Position numbers and translations under genes: made by a program
Notes under the pieces: generated by a model
Told to the model about the DNA's origin: nothing
The model's database searches: none
Seen by the model: only the letters and a program-made list of their open reading frames with translations
Source of the DNA: RYN-133 sp963708645
GTDB taxonomy: Bacteria; Actinomycetota; Actinomycetes; Mycobacteriales; Jatrophihabitantaceae
Assembly (NCBI GenBank): GCA_963708645.1
Contig: CAVPTA010000014.1
Coordinates: 248,001 to 312,000, forward strand
DNA length: 64,000 nucleotides
Direction of reading: 5' to 3'
Part shown: piece after piece, positions 32,928 to 43,455 of the stretch
Numbering within the stretch: position 1 is the stretch's first letter
Layout: each line of letters begins with the position of its first letter

Positions 32928-33383
32928 TTACAGCGATTTGATCGCTGCGCGCCACTCGTCAGCGTCGCGCCCCTCGCCCGGATTGTTCATCTCGGCGAAT
33001 CGGACGATGCCGTCCTTGTCGACGAGGAAGGTGCCGCGGTTGGCGATTCCGGCGACCTCGTTGAAGACGCCGTAGGTCTGCGCCACTCCGCCGTGTGGCC
33101 AGAAGTCGGCGAGCAACGGGAACTCGTAGCCCTCGCGCTCGGCGAAGATCTTGTGGGTGTACACCGAGTCGACGCTGATCGACACAGTCAGCACGGCGTC
33201 GTTCTCGAAGGCCGACATGTCATCGCGCACGGCGCACAACTCACCGGTGCAGATTCCGGTGAACGCGAGCGGGTAGAACACGATGAGCACAGCCTGCTCG
33301 CCGCGGTGCGCGGAGAGCGTGAACTCTTCGTTGTTCTGGTCTTTCAGGGTGAAGTCAGGCGCTAGGTCGCCGACTCTGATCAC
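32928..33383 (-). CDS. ahpE: AhpE-type peroxiredoxin
   Basis: 151-residue thiol peroxidase. The peroxidatic site is FYPLAFTGICTGELCAVRDD (Cys near residue 45), and LLADFWPHGGVAQTYGVFNE, GIANRGTFLVDKDGIVRF closely follow M. tuberculosis AhpE (Rv2238c). A second Cys four residues after the first is not in that protein and might resolve the sulfenic acid, although 1-Cys AhpE uses mycoredoxin/mycothiol. GTG start overlapping the DUF3052 stop (GTGA). Confidence 0.93.
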   Translation of the reverse strand: MIRVGDLAPDFTLKDQNNEEFTLSAHRGEQAVLIVFYPLAFTGICTGELCAVRDDMSAFENDAVLTVSISVDSVYTHKIFAEREGYEFPLLADFWPHGGVAQTYGVFNEVAGIANRGTFLVDKDGIVRFAEMNNPGEGRDADEWRAAIKSL

Positions 33384-33820
33384 TTCTTGCCTCCGGAACG
33401 CCGACCGACGAGCCGATTGCCCGACCAGTCTTGACTGATCGTAACTATCGACGTCTCGGACAGCCCCGCCACCGCCGCCGCTTCGCTGATATCGGACGCC
33501 TCGACATGTCCGACCCGTCCACGCTTGGGGGTCAGCAGCCAGATGACGCCGTCGTCGGCGAGCGGGCTGATCGCGTCCACCAGCAGGTCTGTGAGGTCTT
33601 CGTCGCCCTCGCGGTACCAGATCAGCACCACGTCGACGACCTCATCGGAGTTTTCGTCGACGAGTTCTTCGCCGGTGTGGTCTTCGATGTTGTCGCGGAG
33701 TTCGGCATCGACGTCGTCATCGAACCCGATCTCCATCACGATCATGGACGGTTTGAGGCCCATGCGTGCGGCAACACCGGGTTCGCCGCTCGTCGCAGCG
33801 CTCGTGCTCCCCGTGCCCAC
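33380..33820 (-). CDS. DUF3052 domain protein
   Basis: 146-residue conserved actinobacterial protein of unknown function: GVAARMGLKPSMIVMEIGFD, DVVDVVLIWYREGDEDLTDL, LADDGVIWLLTPKRGRVGHV and ISEAAAVAGLSETSI. It occupies the place of Rv2239c, between ahpE and divergent aceE. GTG 33820 has AAGGA upstream. Coupled to ahpE by a 4-base overlap. Confidence 0.9.
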   Translation of the reverse strand: MGTGSTSAATSGEPGVAARMGLKPSMIVMEIGFDDDVDAELRDNIEDHTGEELVDENSDEVVDVVLIWYREGDEDLTDLLVDAISPLADDGVIWLLTPKRGRVGHVEASDISEAAAVAGLSETSIVTISQDWSGNRLVGRRSGGKK

Positions 33821-33907
33821 GTAATCATCCTTCCCACAGTGGCAACGGAGCGGCAAGTTCGGATTACCGCTTGGTAGCTCTCGCTCTGACCCTAGCGGGA
33901 GGCAAAG

Positions 33908-36676
<2,769 letters not shown>

Positions 36677-36693
36677 CCCCGCTTCCTCCCTAT

Positions 36694-36754
36694 CGCTTCT
36701 CCCCCGCCGCAGTCATCTTCATCGCCATATTTTGACTACGCCGGGGAGGAAGCG
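36694..36754. repeat. 61-bp palindromic repeat, copy A
   Basis: Arms of 22 bases (36694-36715 and 36733-36754; AGTCA facing TGACT inside, CGCTTC facing GAAGCG outside) pair at 18 of 22 positions around a 17-base AT-richer loop. Matches copy B at 46 of 61 positions in direct and 48 of 61 in inverted orientation, counted by hand. The right arm holds the last codons and TAG of the DUF559-type gene. It lacks a T-run, so a plain terminator is not convincing. Confidence 0.8.
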
Positions 36755-37746
36755 CGCAGACGCGCACGAAGGTAGGCGCTCGTACGTCGCCATGCGGCGG
36801 TCGTTTGCACATCGGCCCAGACGACGCGCTCGATCGTCCGCACACCAGATCGAATGAGTGCGATCTCGCGGCGTTTGTCGCGCCAAGCCTGGTCGTCGGA
36901 GCCCCGCGAGCTCGGGTCGTACTTCACTCGGCCGTCGGCCTCGAGCACCATCCCGTGCTGTGGCCAGTAGAAATCGACGCGATAGGGCCCGATGACGTAC
37001 TGCGGTTCGGGAGGTGGAAACCCGTCGTCGTGCAGCGCGAGCCGAACCAGCGATTCGAGTGGCGACTCCGCGCGCGGGTCGGCCAGTGCGAGCACGGCCG
37101 CAGCACGTCGCGCGTACGGCCAGCCGACTGCTCGGGCAAGTGCGTCATCGATGTCTTTGCGGGTGACAAGGGATTCGCGCAGCGCTGCGTCGGCGGCCAT
37201 GATCGCGTCGCGTCGGTCGTGTCGACCGAGATCAACGAGAGTGCGGCACACAGTTGTGACGGCCGCGCCGAACCAGCTGCCGAGGTCGCGGTCGGAAAGC
37301 GACGCGCTGTAAACATGCGTCCGCGACCGCTTACCCAGCGTTTGCTCCTGGCGCGCCGTGACCTGTGGACGGTCCGGGAGGCGGAAGATCGGTAGCCCGT
37401 GCAGACTCGCTGCGCTACGCCCGCTCGAGACCTGGCCCGGGCGCAGTAATACGGCGCCGGTCGCCATCAGGGCGGCGCGCTGCTTCGCAGCATCGTGACC
37501 CGCGGTGGGCTCCGCGACGACCGGCGACAGCACACCGCGCATCGGTGTGGTCAATCGCTGCCGCCGAACCTCTCGACGCACGTCGTTTGCCGTCAACCCG
37601 AGGTCGCGTGCCTGCGCCGGACTGAGGACGAAACCTTGATCGCGCGCAAGAGCTGATAGCGGGTCAGAACCGCAATCAGCCCAACGTTCGCACCACCAGC
37701 GCTGCCACGCTGCAATCGGAAGAGAGTCGGCGTCCACGCCGGACAA
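36736..37746 (-). CDS. AbiEi-like N-terminus with DUF559 (Vsr-fold-like) nuclease domain
   Basis: 336 residues. The N-terminal part looks like the winged-helix AbiEi-type region common in this actinobacterial family (GFVLSPAQARDLGLTANDV, RREVRRQRLTTPMRGVLSPV, ASLHGLPIF). The C-terminal 100 residues are DUF559-like: ADPRAESPLESLVRLALHDD, YVIGPYRVDFYWPQHGMVLE with the D...ExD-type acidic residues (VDFYW, LEADG), then KRREIALIRSGVRTIERVVW. This is the restriction-endonuclease-like fold of very-short-patch endonucleases. Start TTG 37746 or GTG 37737. Palindromic repeats bound it on both sides. Confidence 0.8.
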   Translation of the reverse strand: MSGVDADSLPIAAWQRWWCERWADCGSDPLSALARDQGFVLSPAQARDLGLTANDVRREVRRQRLTTPMRGVLSPVVAEPTAGHDAAKQRAALMATGAVLLRPGQVSSGRSAASLHGLPIFRLPDRPQVTARQEQTLGKRSRTHVYSASLSDRDLGSWFGAAVTTVCRTLVDLGRHDRRDAIMAADAALRESLVTRKDIDDALARAVGWPYARRAAAVLALADPRAESPLESLVRLALHDDGFPPPEPQYVIGPYRVDFYWPQHGMVLEADGRVKYDPSSRGSDDQAWRDKRREIALIRSGVRTIERVVWADVQTTAAWRRTSAYLRARLRASSPA

Positions 37747-37796
37747 TGGTGAGCGCGCAAGAGGCAGCGTTCGGGGTTATCCACAGCCCAAACCCG

Positions 37797-37857
37797 CGCT
37801 TCTCCCCCGGCGTAGTCAAATTTCGGCGTCAATTATGACTGCGCCGGGGAGGAAGCG
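37797..37857. repeat. 61-bp palindromic repeat, copy B
   Basis: Arms 37797-37818 and 37836-37857 pair at 19 of 22 positions around a 17-base loop. It lies 51 bases before the DUF559-type start codon and its outer edge touches the stop of the aldo/keto reductase gene. With copy A it brackets exactly one gene, a unit of about 1.16 kb. Confidence 0.8.
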
Positions 37858-37858
37858 G

Positions 37859-38815
37859 TCAGTAGCGCGCGCCGACGACCTGGTCGGCGAGCGGGTCGAG
37901 CTCGGCGAGATCGGCGTCGGTGAGCTCGACGTCGAGGGCGGCGACGTTCTGCTCCAGGTAGCTGATGCGCTTCGTGCCCGGGATCGGGACGACCGGGACA
38001 CCGAGACGGGCGGACTGCTGCTGCACCCAGGCGATCGCGACCTGCGCTGCAGTCACGTCACGTCGCTGCGCGACCTCGGCGACCTTCGCCGCGATCGCTT
38101 CGTTGGCGTCACGCGCCTCGCCCTGGAAGCGCGGCAGGTTGGTGCGGAAGTCCTTGCCGCCGAAGTTCGCACCCGACAACGCGCCGGTCAAGAAGCCACG
38201 GCCGAGCGGTGAGAACGGGACGAGGCCGACGCCGAGCTCGCGCAATGCGGCGAGCACCGTGGTCTCGGGATCGCGGGTCCACAACGAGTACTCGCTCTGG
38301 ACGGCCGTGATCGGGTGCACGGCGTACGCGCGCCGCAGTTGGTCGTTGTCGACCTCGGACAACCCGAGGTAGCGCACCTTGCCTTCCACGACGAGTTCAG
38401 CCATCGCGCCGACGGTCTCTTCGATCTCGGCGTCGTCCGGCGGACGATGCAGGTAGTACAGATCGATGACCTCGACGCCGAGCCGCGTCAACGAGTCCTC
38501 ACATGCCGCCTTCACGTAATCGTGCTTGCCGTGGACGGTGCGCTTGGTCGATTCGACGTCGCGGTCGATCCCGAACTTGGTCGCCAGCTGCACGTCGTCA
38601 CGCCGTCCGGCGATGGCCCGCCCGACCAGCACCTCGTTGTGCCCGGCTCCGTACACGTTCGCGGTGTCGAGGAAGGTGACGCCGAGTTCGAGCGCGCGAT
38701 CAATGGTGGCGATCGACTCGTCCCAGTCACCGGTGCCGTAGCTCTGGCTCATGCCCATGCAGCCGAGGCCCTGGGCCGAAACGTTCAGTTCGCCGAGATC
38801 AATACGTGGGATCAC
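37859..38815 (-). CDS. Aldo/keto reductase
   Basis: 318-residue NADPH-dependent (alpha/beta)8 oxidoreductase. LGCMGMSQSYG, FLDTANVYGAGHNEVLVGRA (catalytic Asp and Tyr), QLATKFGID (catalytic Lys), DLYYLHRPPDD (His) and LGVPVVPIPGTKRISYLEQN (cofactor-binding). Of the AKR13/YajO-like type; substrate not known. GTG start. Last gene of a minus-strand run methyltransferase-PHP-pirin-AKR. Confidence 0.92.
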   Translation of the reverse strand: MIPRIDLGELNVSAQGLGCMGMSQSYGTGDWDESIATIDRALELGVTFLDTANVYGAGHNEVLVGRAIAGRRDDVQLATKFGIDRDVESTKRTVHGKHDYVKAACEDSLTRLGVEVIDLYYLHRPPDDAEIEETVGAMAELVVEGKVRYLGLSEVDNDQLRRAYAVHPITAVQSEYSLWTRDPETTVLAALRELGVGLVPFSPLGRGFLTGALSGANFGGKDFRTNLPRFQGEARDANEAIAAKVAEVAQRRDVTAAQVAIAWVQQQSARLGVPVVPIPGTKRISYLEQNVAALDVELTDADLAELDPLADQVVGARY

Positions 38816-38843
38816 CGTGCCGACAGTACGACCCGATCGGTTG

Positions 38844-39434
38844 CTAGGGCATCGTCCAGACGAGCAGTTCGCCGCTGCCGGTCATGTCGAGGCGCCCCGA
38901 GCCGCGCACCGAGTCACCGCGGAGCACCTGCTCGGGGCCCAACCGCCATTCGCCGTCAGTGACATGCGCGTGCCAGTGGATCGCGTCGAGAGTGACTCCC
39001 GAGCGCCATACGTCGAAGCGCGCCGCGTCGAGGTCGAACGGAGCCGACTCGGTCGTGACGCTCGGTTGCGTCGTTCCGTCGACGAGCGTCATCTGCACCA
39101 TCCGCAACGGCTCGCGGGCCGAGGCATTCACCTCGCAGTGCCGGATGCCGGTGCCCGTGCGCTGGACCAGCACCTCGCCCACACCGACCCGACGCACCCG
39201 CCCCGCGTCGTCTTCGTGGCGAAGCCGGCCCGAGACCACCCAGCTGACGATCGCGACGCCGCGATGCCCGTGCCAGTCGAAGCCGGCTCCGGGCGCGACC
39301 ACGTGCTCGTCGACGCCGACGAGCATCCCGTGCGCGACGTTGTCGGGGTCGTAATGCGCTCCGGCGGAGAAGCTGTGCCACGTCTCGACGCCGTCGTGCG
39401 AGCTGCGGAACCGGTCGTCGGCGCGGCGGATCAT
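38844..39434 (-). CDS. Pirin-like cupin protein
   Basis: 196 residues. The N-terminal cupin carries the pirin metal ligands in GFDWHGHRGVAIVSWVVSG and the later TGTGIRHCEVN; the second domain is shorter than in full pirins (about 230-290 residues). Possible quercetinase or regulatory role. Start ATG 39434 overlaps the stop of the PHP gene by 4 bases. Confidence 0.85.
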   Translation of the reverse strand: MIRRADDRFRSSHDGVETWHSFSAGAHYDPDNVAHGMLVGVDEHVVAPGAGFDWHGHRGVAIVSWVVSGRLRHEDDAGRVRRVGVGEVLVQRTGTGIRHCEVNASAREPLRMVQMTLVDGTTQPSVTTESAPFDLDAARFDVWRSGVTLDAIHWHAHVTDGEWRLGPEQVLRGDSVRGSGRLDMTGSGELLVWTMP

Positions 39435-40477
39435 GCCGACTCGCTGTGGTCGGACGTCCAGGCGAGCAACTCATCGACGGGACGGGTGTTCATGATGCGC
39501 GCCGGGTCGACGTCGCACTCGATGGCCTTCTCACACCCGTTGGCCTGCCAGTCGAGCTGGCCGGGCGCGTGCGCATCGGTGTCGACGGTGAACACGCAGC
39601 CCGCCTCGACGGCCTGCTGCAGCAAGGGATTCGGCGGGTCCATCCGTTCGGGACGCGAGTTGATCTCAACCGCGACGCCGAATTGTGCGCACGCAGCGAA
39701 GACGATCTCAGCGTCGAACTCCGAGGGCGGACGAGTGCCCCGCGCGCCCATCACCATCCGCCCGGTGCAGTGTCCGAGGACGTCGGTGTGCGGGTTCGAG
39801 ATCGCGGCGACCATGCGCGGCGTCATCTCCTTGGCCGGCATCCGCAGCTTCGAGTGCACGCTCGCCACGACAAGGTCGAGACGCGCAAGCAGCGACGGCT
39901 TCTGGTCGAGCGTGCCGTCCTCGTTGATGTCGACCTCGATACCGGTCAACAGTCGGAACGGCTTCAGCTCGTCATTGACGTCGGCGACGATGTCGAGCTG
40001 TTGTTCGAGACGTTCTGCCGTCAGTCCGTTCGCCACGGTGAGCCGCGGCGAGTGGTCGGTGAGCACCAGGTAGTCATGCCCAAGATCGCGCGCCGCCATC
40101 GCCATCTCGCGAATCGGAGATCCGCCATCGGACCAATCCGAATGCGAATGGCAGTCCCCGCGAAGCTTCGATCGCAGTTCGGCGACCGCGGGGTTGATGT
40201 GCTTGATCTCGACCTGCAACGCCTTGGTCAGCGCTGCGGGCTCGTCCCCGCGCAGCGACTCGAGCACTGCTGTCGCTGTCTTGTCGCCGACTCCCTTGAC
40301 CTTGGTCAGCGTCCCGTCGGCGGCTCGCTGGGCAACCTCGTCCGGGCCGAGCTCTTCGAGCGCGTTCGCCGCGCCGCGGTAGGCGCGAACGCGATAGGTC
40401 GATTCGAGCGCGCGCTCGAGCTGGAAGGCGATGCGACGCAGATCAGCAACGGGGTCACGGCTCGCCACGCCTTTCAC
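39431..40477 (-). CDS. PHP-domain phosphoesterase with PolX-type helix-hairpin-helix N-terminus
   Basis: 348 residues. The first 85 residues resemble the HhH domain of DNA polymerase X (RRIAFQLERALESTYRVRAY, RGAANALEELGPDEVAQRAA, LTKVKGVGDKTATAVLESL). The rest is a PHP metallophosphoesterase: GDCHSHSDWSDGGSPIREM, YLVLTDHSPR, GIEVDINEDG, ASVHSKLRMP, GHCTGRM, EINSRPERMDPP, FTVDTDAHAPGQL, with the usual nine ligands largely visible. No polymerase palm domain is present. GTG 40477 is chosen because GTGA overlaps the upstream methyltransferase stop. Confidence 0.88.
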   Translation of the reverse strand: MKGVASRDPVADLRRIAFQLERALESTYRVRAYRGAANALEELGPDEVAQRAADGTLTKVKGVGDKTATAVLESLRGDEPAALTKALQVEIKHINPAVAELRSKLRGDCHSHSDWSDGGSPIREMAMAARDLGHDYLVLTDHSPRLTVANGLTAERLEQQLDIVADVNDELKPFRLLTGIEVDINEDGTLDQKPSLLARLDLVVASVHSKLRMPAKEMTPRMVAAISNPHTDVLGHCTGRMVMGARGTRPPSEFDAEIVFAACAQFGVAVEINSRPERMDPPNPLLQQAVEAGCVFTVDTDAHAPGQLDWQANGCEKAIECDVDPARIMNTRPVDELLAWTSDHSESA

Positions 40478-41211
40478 CGTACTAAGGGGACGCCCAGCGT
40501 CAGGTAGGCGAAGCCGAGGACGCCGCGATAGCCACGCAGCCACCCGGTGCGATGCTCGTCGGCCTCGGCCCGACGCTTCTCGTCCGACGGCGCGGTCATG
40601 AGGTACTCCTCGACGTCGGCAAGGTAGCCGGACTCGAACGCGTTCCACTCGTCCTCGTTGGCGGTCTGCAGGTCGAGCAGGCGAAAGCCGGCGGCTATGC
40701 AGCTGTCGACCAGCGTCGCGAGATCGGGAAGCTCGTCCGGCGTCGCGCCGAGACCCGCGGCTTCGGCCACCGTCGGCGGGCGTTGCCAGTAACCCGTCCC
40801 GAACAGCAGCACACCGCCCGGACGCACGAGTGGATGCAGCGCGGCTAGAGCCTCATCCTGCGTGCCGAACGCGTGATCGGAGCCGATGCAGGTCACGGCG
40901 TCGGCCGCGTCGAGCGGCTCCGTGCCATCGCTCGCGCGCACCTCGATGCGATCCGACAGCCCTCGCGCGATTGCGTTCGCGCGAGCACGCTCGATCAACC
41001 GCGCGTCCGAGTCGACACCGAGACCGTGCACGTCCGGTGCCGCCGCGACAACGCGTAACAGCAACTCGGCCCAGCCGCACCCGATGTCGAGTACGGACTG
41101 TGGACGCCGTCGTGCGATCGCAGCGGCGAGCCTGTTCGCGCGCTGATCGGACAGCGGTGCGTTGAAATCGAGGAAGCCGTAGTAGGACGGGCCGCCGTCC
41201 GTCGAGTTCAT
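40474..41211 (-). CDS. SAM-dependent methyltransferase
   Basis: 245 residues. SVLDIGCGWAELLLRVV (motif I), GLGVDSDARLIERARANA, VTCIGSDHAFGTQDEALAAL and LVRPGGVLLFGTGYWQRPPT (post-I and motif III). It resembles the class of small actinobacterial cyclopropane-synthase-related methyltransferases; the substrate is unknown. Starts 75 bases from divergent fabD and heads the PHP-pirin-AKR operon. Confidence 0.88.
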   Translation of the reverse strand: MNSTDGGPSYYGFLDFNAPLSDQRANRLAAAIARRRPQSVLDIGCGWAELLLRVVAAAPDVHGLGVDSDARLIERARANAIARGLSDRIEVRASDGTEPLDAADAVTCIGSDHAFGTQDEALAALHPLVRPGGVLLFGTGYWQRPPTVAEAAGLGATPDELPDLATLVDSCIAAGFRLLDLQTANEDEWNAFESGYLADVEEYLMTAPSDEKRRAEADEHRTGWLRGYRGVLGFAYLTLGVPLVR

Positions 41212-41286
41212 CACAACTCGACGGTAACTATGGCTACTCGCCGGTTTTCGTAGTTCGGCCCTTCCGAGGTGTGCAACGCTGTCTGG

Positions 41287-42201
41287 GTGATTGCTGTCTT
41301 CGCGCCCGGCCAGGGCTCGCAGACTCCGGGGATGCTCTCGCCCTGGCTGGAGCTGCCCGGCGTCGCCGACCAGCTCGCCGAGTGGGGCGAACTCGCCGGC
41401 CTCGACCTGGTCCGTCTGGGCACCACCGCCGACGCCGACGAGATCAAGGACACCGCTGTCACGCAGCCGTTGATCGTCGCGCTCGGCGCTGTCGTTGCCG
41501 CGCAGCTCGACCTCGCCCGCGGTGACGACACCGTCGTCGCGGGACACAGCGTCGGCGAGCTCACCGCGGCCACGGTCGCGGGCGCACTTACGCCGCCTGA
41601 CGCAGTGGCCTTCGCCGCGCGTCGCGGTGCCGAGATGGCCGCTGCCTGTGCACTGGCCCCCACCGGAATGTCGGCGTTGTTGGGCGGCGATCCCGACGAG
41701 GTCGTTGCGGGCATCGAGGCGTTCGGGCTCGTCCCTGCCAACCGCAATGGCGCCGGTCAGATCGTCGCCGCCGGCGCACTCGACGCACTCGAGAAGCTGG
41801 CCGCCGAGCCGCCCGCCGGAGCGCGCGTGCGTCCCCTGCAGGTCGCCGGCGCGTTCCACACGCAGTACATGACGCCGGCCGAGGACGCGCTGCGCAGCTA
41901 TGCCGCCGAGTTGAACGTGTCCGACCCGGGCGTGACGTTGCTGTCGAACGCTGATGGCGCCGCCGTCCGCGACGGACGCGAGTTGGTCGAGCGGCTCGTC
42001 GCGCAGGTGACGCTGCCGGTTCGTTGGGACCTGTGCCTTCGCACGTGCGCAGAGCTCGGCGTGAGCGCCGCGGTCGAGCTCGCTCCGGCCGGCACGTTGA
42101 CCGGCATCGCCAAGCGCGAACTGCGCGGGGTCGAATTGCTGGCCATCAAGTCTCCTGATGATCTCGACAAGGTACGGGCACTGGGGACGGAGAACCGATG
42201 A
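41287..42201 (+). CDS. fabD: Malonyl-CoA:ACP transacylase
   Basis: 304 residues. Loads malonate onto ACP for type II fatty acid synthesis. AVFAPGQGSQTPGML at the N-terminus, nucleophile in VAGHSVGELTAATVAGAL (Ser near 88), the His in VAGAFHTQYMTPA and a C-terminal ELAPAGTLTGIAKREL. GTG 41287 gives the standard start; an upstream GTG or ATG reading is less likely. First gene of fabD-fabH-acpP-fabF, overlapping fabH by 4 bases. Confidence 0.95.
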   Translation: MIAVFAPGQGSQTPGMLSPWLELPGVADQLAEWGELAGLDLVRLGTTADADEIKDTAVTQPLIVALGAVVAAQLDLARGDDTVVAGHSVGELTAATVAGALTPPDAVAFAARRGAEMAAACALAPTGMSALLGGDPDEVVAGIEAFGLVPANRNGAGQIVAAGALDALEKLAAEPPAGARVRPLQVAGAFHTQYMTPAEDALRSYAAELNVSDPGVTLLSNADGAAVRDGRELVERLVAQVTLPVRWDLCLRTCAELGVSAAVELAPAGTLTGIAKRELRGVELLAIKSPDDLDKVRALGTENR

Positions 42202-43160
42202 TCGCGACCGCGCAGGGCCCAGCGGCCAGCCGCATCCTCGGGATGGGCCACTACCGCCCCGCAAACGTGCTCACCAACGACGACCTCATCGCGCGTGGGG
42301 TCGACTCGAACGACGAGTGGATCAAGACTCGCGTCGGCATCGCTGAACGCCGCTGGGCCGATCCCGACGAGACGATCGTCGACATGGCCGAGGATGCCGC
42401 CAGCAAGGCCATGGCGGCCAGCGGCGTCGAGGCAGCTGACATCGACTTCGTCATCGTCGCGACCTGCACCATGCCCGAACCGGTTCCCGCTGCTGCACCG
42501 CAATTGTCGTTCCGGCTCGGTATCAACGCGCCGGGCGCCTACGACATCAGCTCGGGCTGCTCGGGGTTCGTGTACTCGATCGGCGCAGCGAGCGCTGCCA
42601 TCCAGTCCGGCCAGGCGCGCAACGTCCTCGTCGTCGCCTCCGAGCGATTCTCCGGCTGGCTCGACATGGCCGATCGCTCGACCTGCATCATCCTGGCCGA
42701 CGGTGCGGGCGCTGCCGTTGTCGGTCCGTCCGACGAGGTCGGCATCGGACCGATCGTGTGGGGCAGCGACGGCGAGCAGTTCGACTCGGTCGCGATCGAC
42801 AGCCAGTCACGCTTCTTCCGCCAGGAGGGCCAGGCCGTCTACCGCTGGGCCACTTCGCAGATGGCACCTGTCGCGCTCGAGGCGTGCCGCCGCGCCGGCG
42901 TCGACCCGTCCGAGCTGGTCGCGTTCGTCCCACACCAGGCGAACCTGCGCATCATCGATGCCATCGCGCGTCGACTCGGCGCCACCAACGCCGTGGTCGC
43001 CCGCGACATCGTCACGTCCGGCAACACGTCCGCGGCGAGCATCCCGCTCGCGATGTCGCGGATGGTCGAGCGCGGCGAGATCCCGTCCGGCGGCCCGGTG
43101 CTGCTGCTCGGGTTCGGCTCCGGGCTCGCGTACGCCGCCCAAGTCGTTCTCGCCCCTTAA
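42198..43160 (+). CDS. fabH: 3-oxoacyl-ACP synthase III (KASIII)
   Basis: 320 residues. Starts fatty acid chains by condensing an acyl-CoA with malonyl-ACP. Catalytic triad: Cys in DISSGCSGFVYSIG (about 115), His in FVPHQANLRIID, Asn in VTSGNTSAASIPLAM. The DEWIKTRVGIAERRWA segment is the usual N-terminal feature. Actinobacterial FabH often accepts branched primers; nothing in the sequence settles that. Coupled to fabD. Confidence 0.96.
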   Translation: MIATAQGPAASRILGMGHYRPANVLTNDDLIARGVDSNDEWIKTRVGIAERRWADPDETIVDMAEDAASKAMAASGVEAADIDFVIVATCTMPEPVPAAAPQLSFRLGINAPGAYDISSGCSGFVYSIGAASAAIQSGQARNVLVVASERFSGWLDMADRSTCIILADGAGAAVVGPSDEVGIGPIVWGSDGEQFDSVAIDSQSRFFRQEGQAVYRWATSQMAPVALEACRRAGVDPSELVAFVPHQANLRIIDAIARRLGATNAVVARDIVTSGNTSAASIPLAMSRMVERGEIPSGGPVLLLGFGSGLAYAAQVVLAP

Positions 43161-43207
43161 CGCACCACCCACCACCCATCACCCACCAACCGAAAGGAAT
43201 CACTCCA

Positions 43208-43450
43208 GTGGCCAGTGCCGAGGAGATCCGCGAAGGGCTCGCCAGCATCCTCGAGGAGGTCGCCGACGTGTCTCCGGCCGACGTCACCGACGACAAGAGC
43301 TTCGTCGACGACCTCGACGTCGACTCGCTGTCGATGGTCGAGGTTGCCATGGCCGCCGAAGAGAAGTTCGGCGTCAAGATCCCCGACGACGAGCTGCCCA
43401 AGCTCAAGACCGTCGGCGACGCCGTCAAGTACATCGAAAGCAACGCCTGA
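43208..43450 (+). CDS. acpP: Acyl carrier protein
   Basis: 80 residues, acidic. The phosphopantetheine serine lies in DDLDVDSLSMVEVAMAAEE (DSL motif). GTG 43208, with AAAGGA about 11 bases before it. The 47-base gap after fabH is a run of CACCC/CCATC repeats with little G, probably an unstructured leader allowing strong independent translation of ACP. Confidence 0.96.
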   Translation: MASAEEIREGLASILEEVADVSPADVTDDKSFVDDLDVDSLSMVEVAMAAEEKFGVKIPDDELPKLKTVGDAVKYIESNA

Positions 43451-43455
43451 CCGTC

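Noticed and set aside
36694..37857. Insertion sequence with a transposase
   Set aside because: The enclosed protein has no DDE, Y1 or serine recombinase motif and no clear target-site duplication was found, so it is reported as an unexplained unit and not as an IS.
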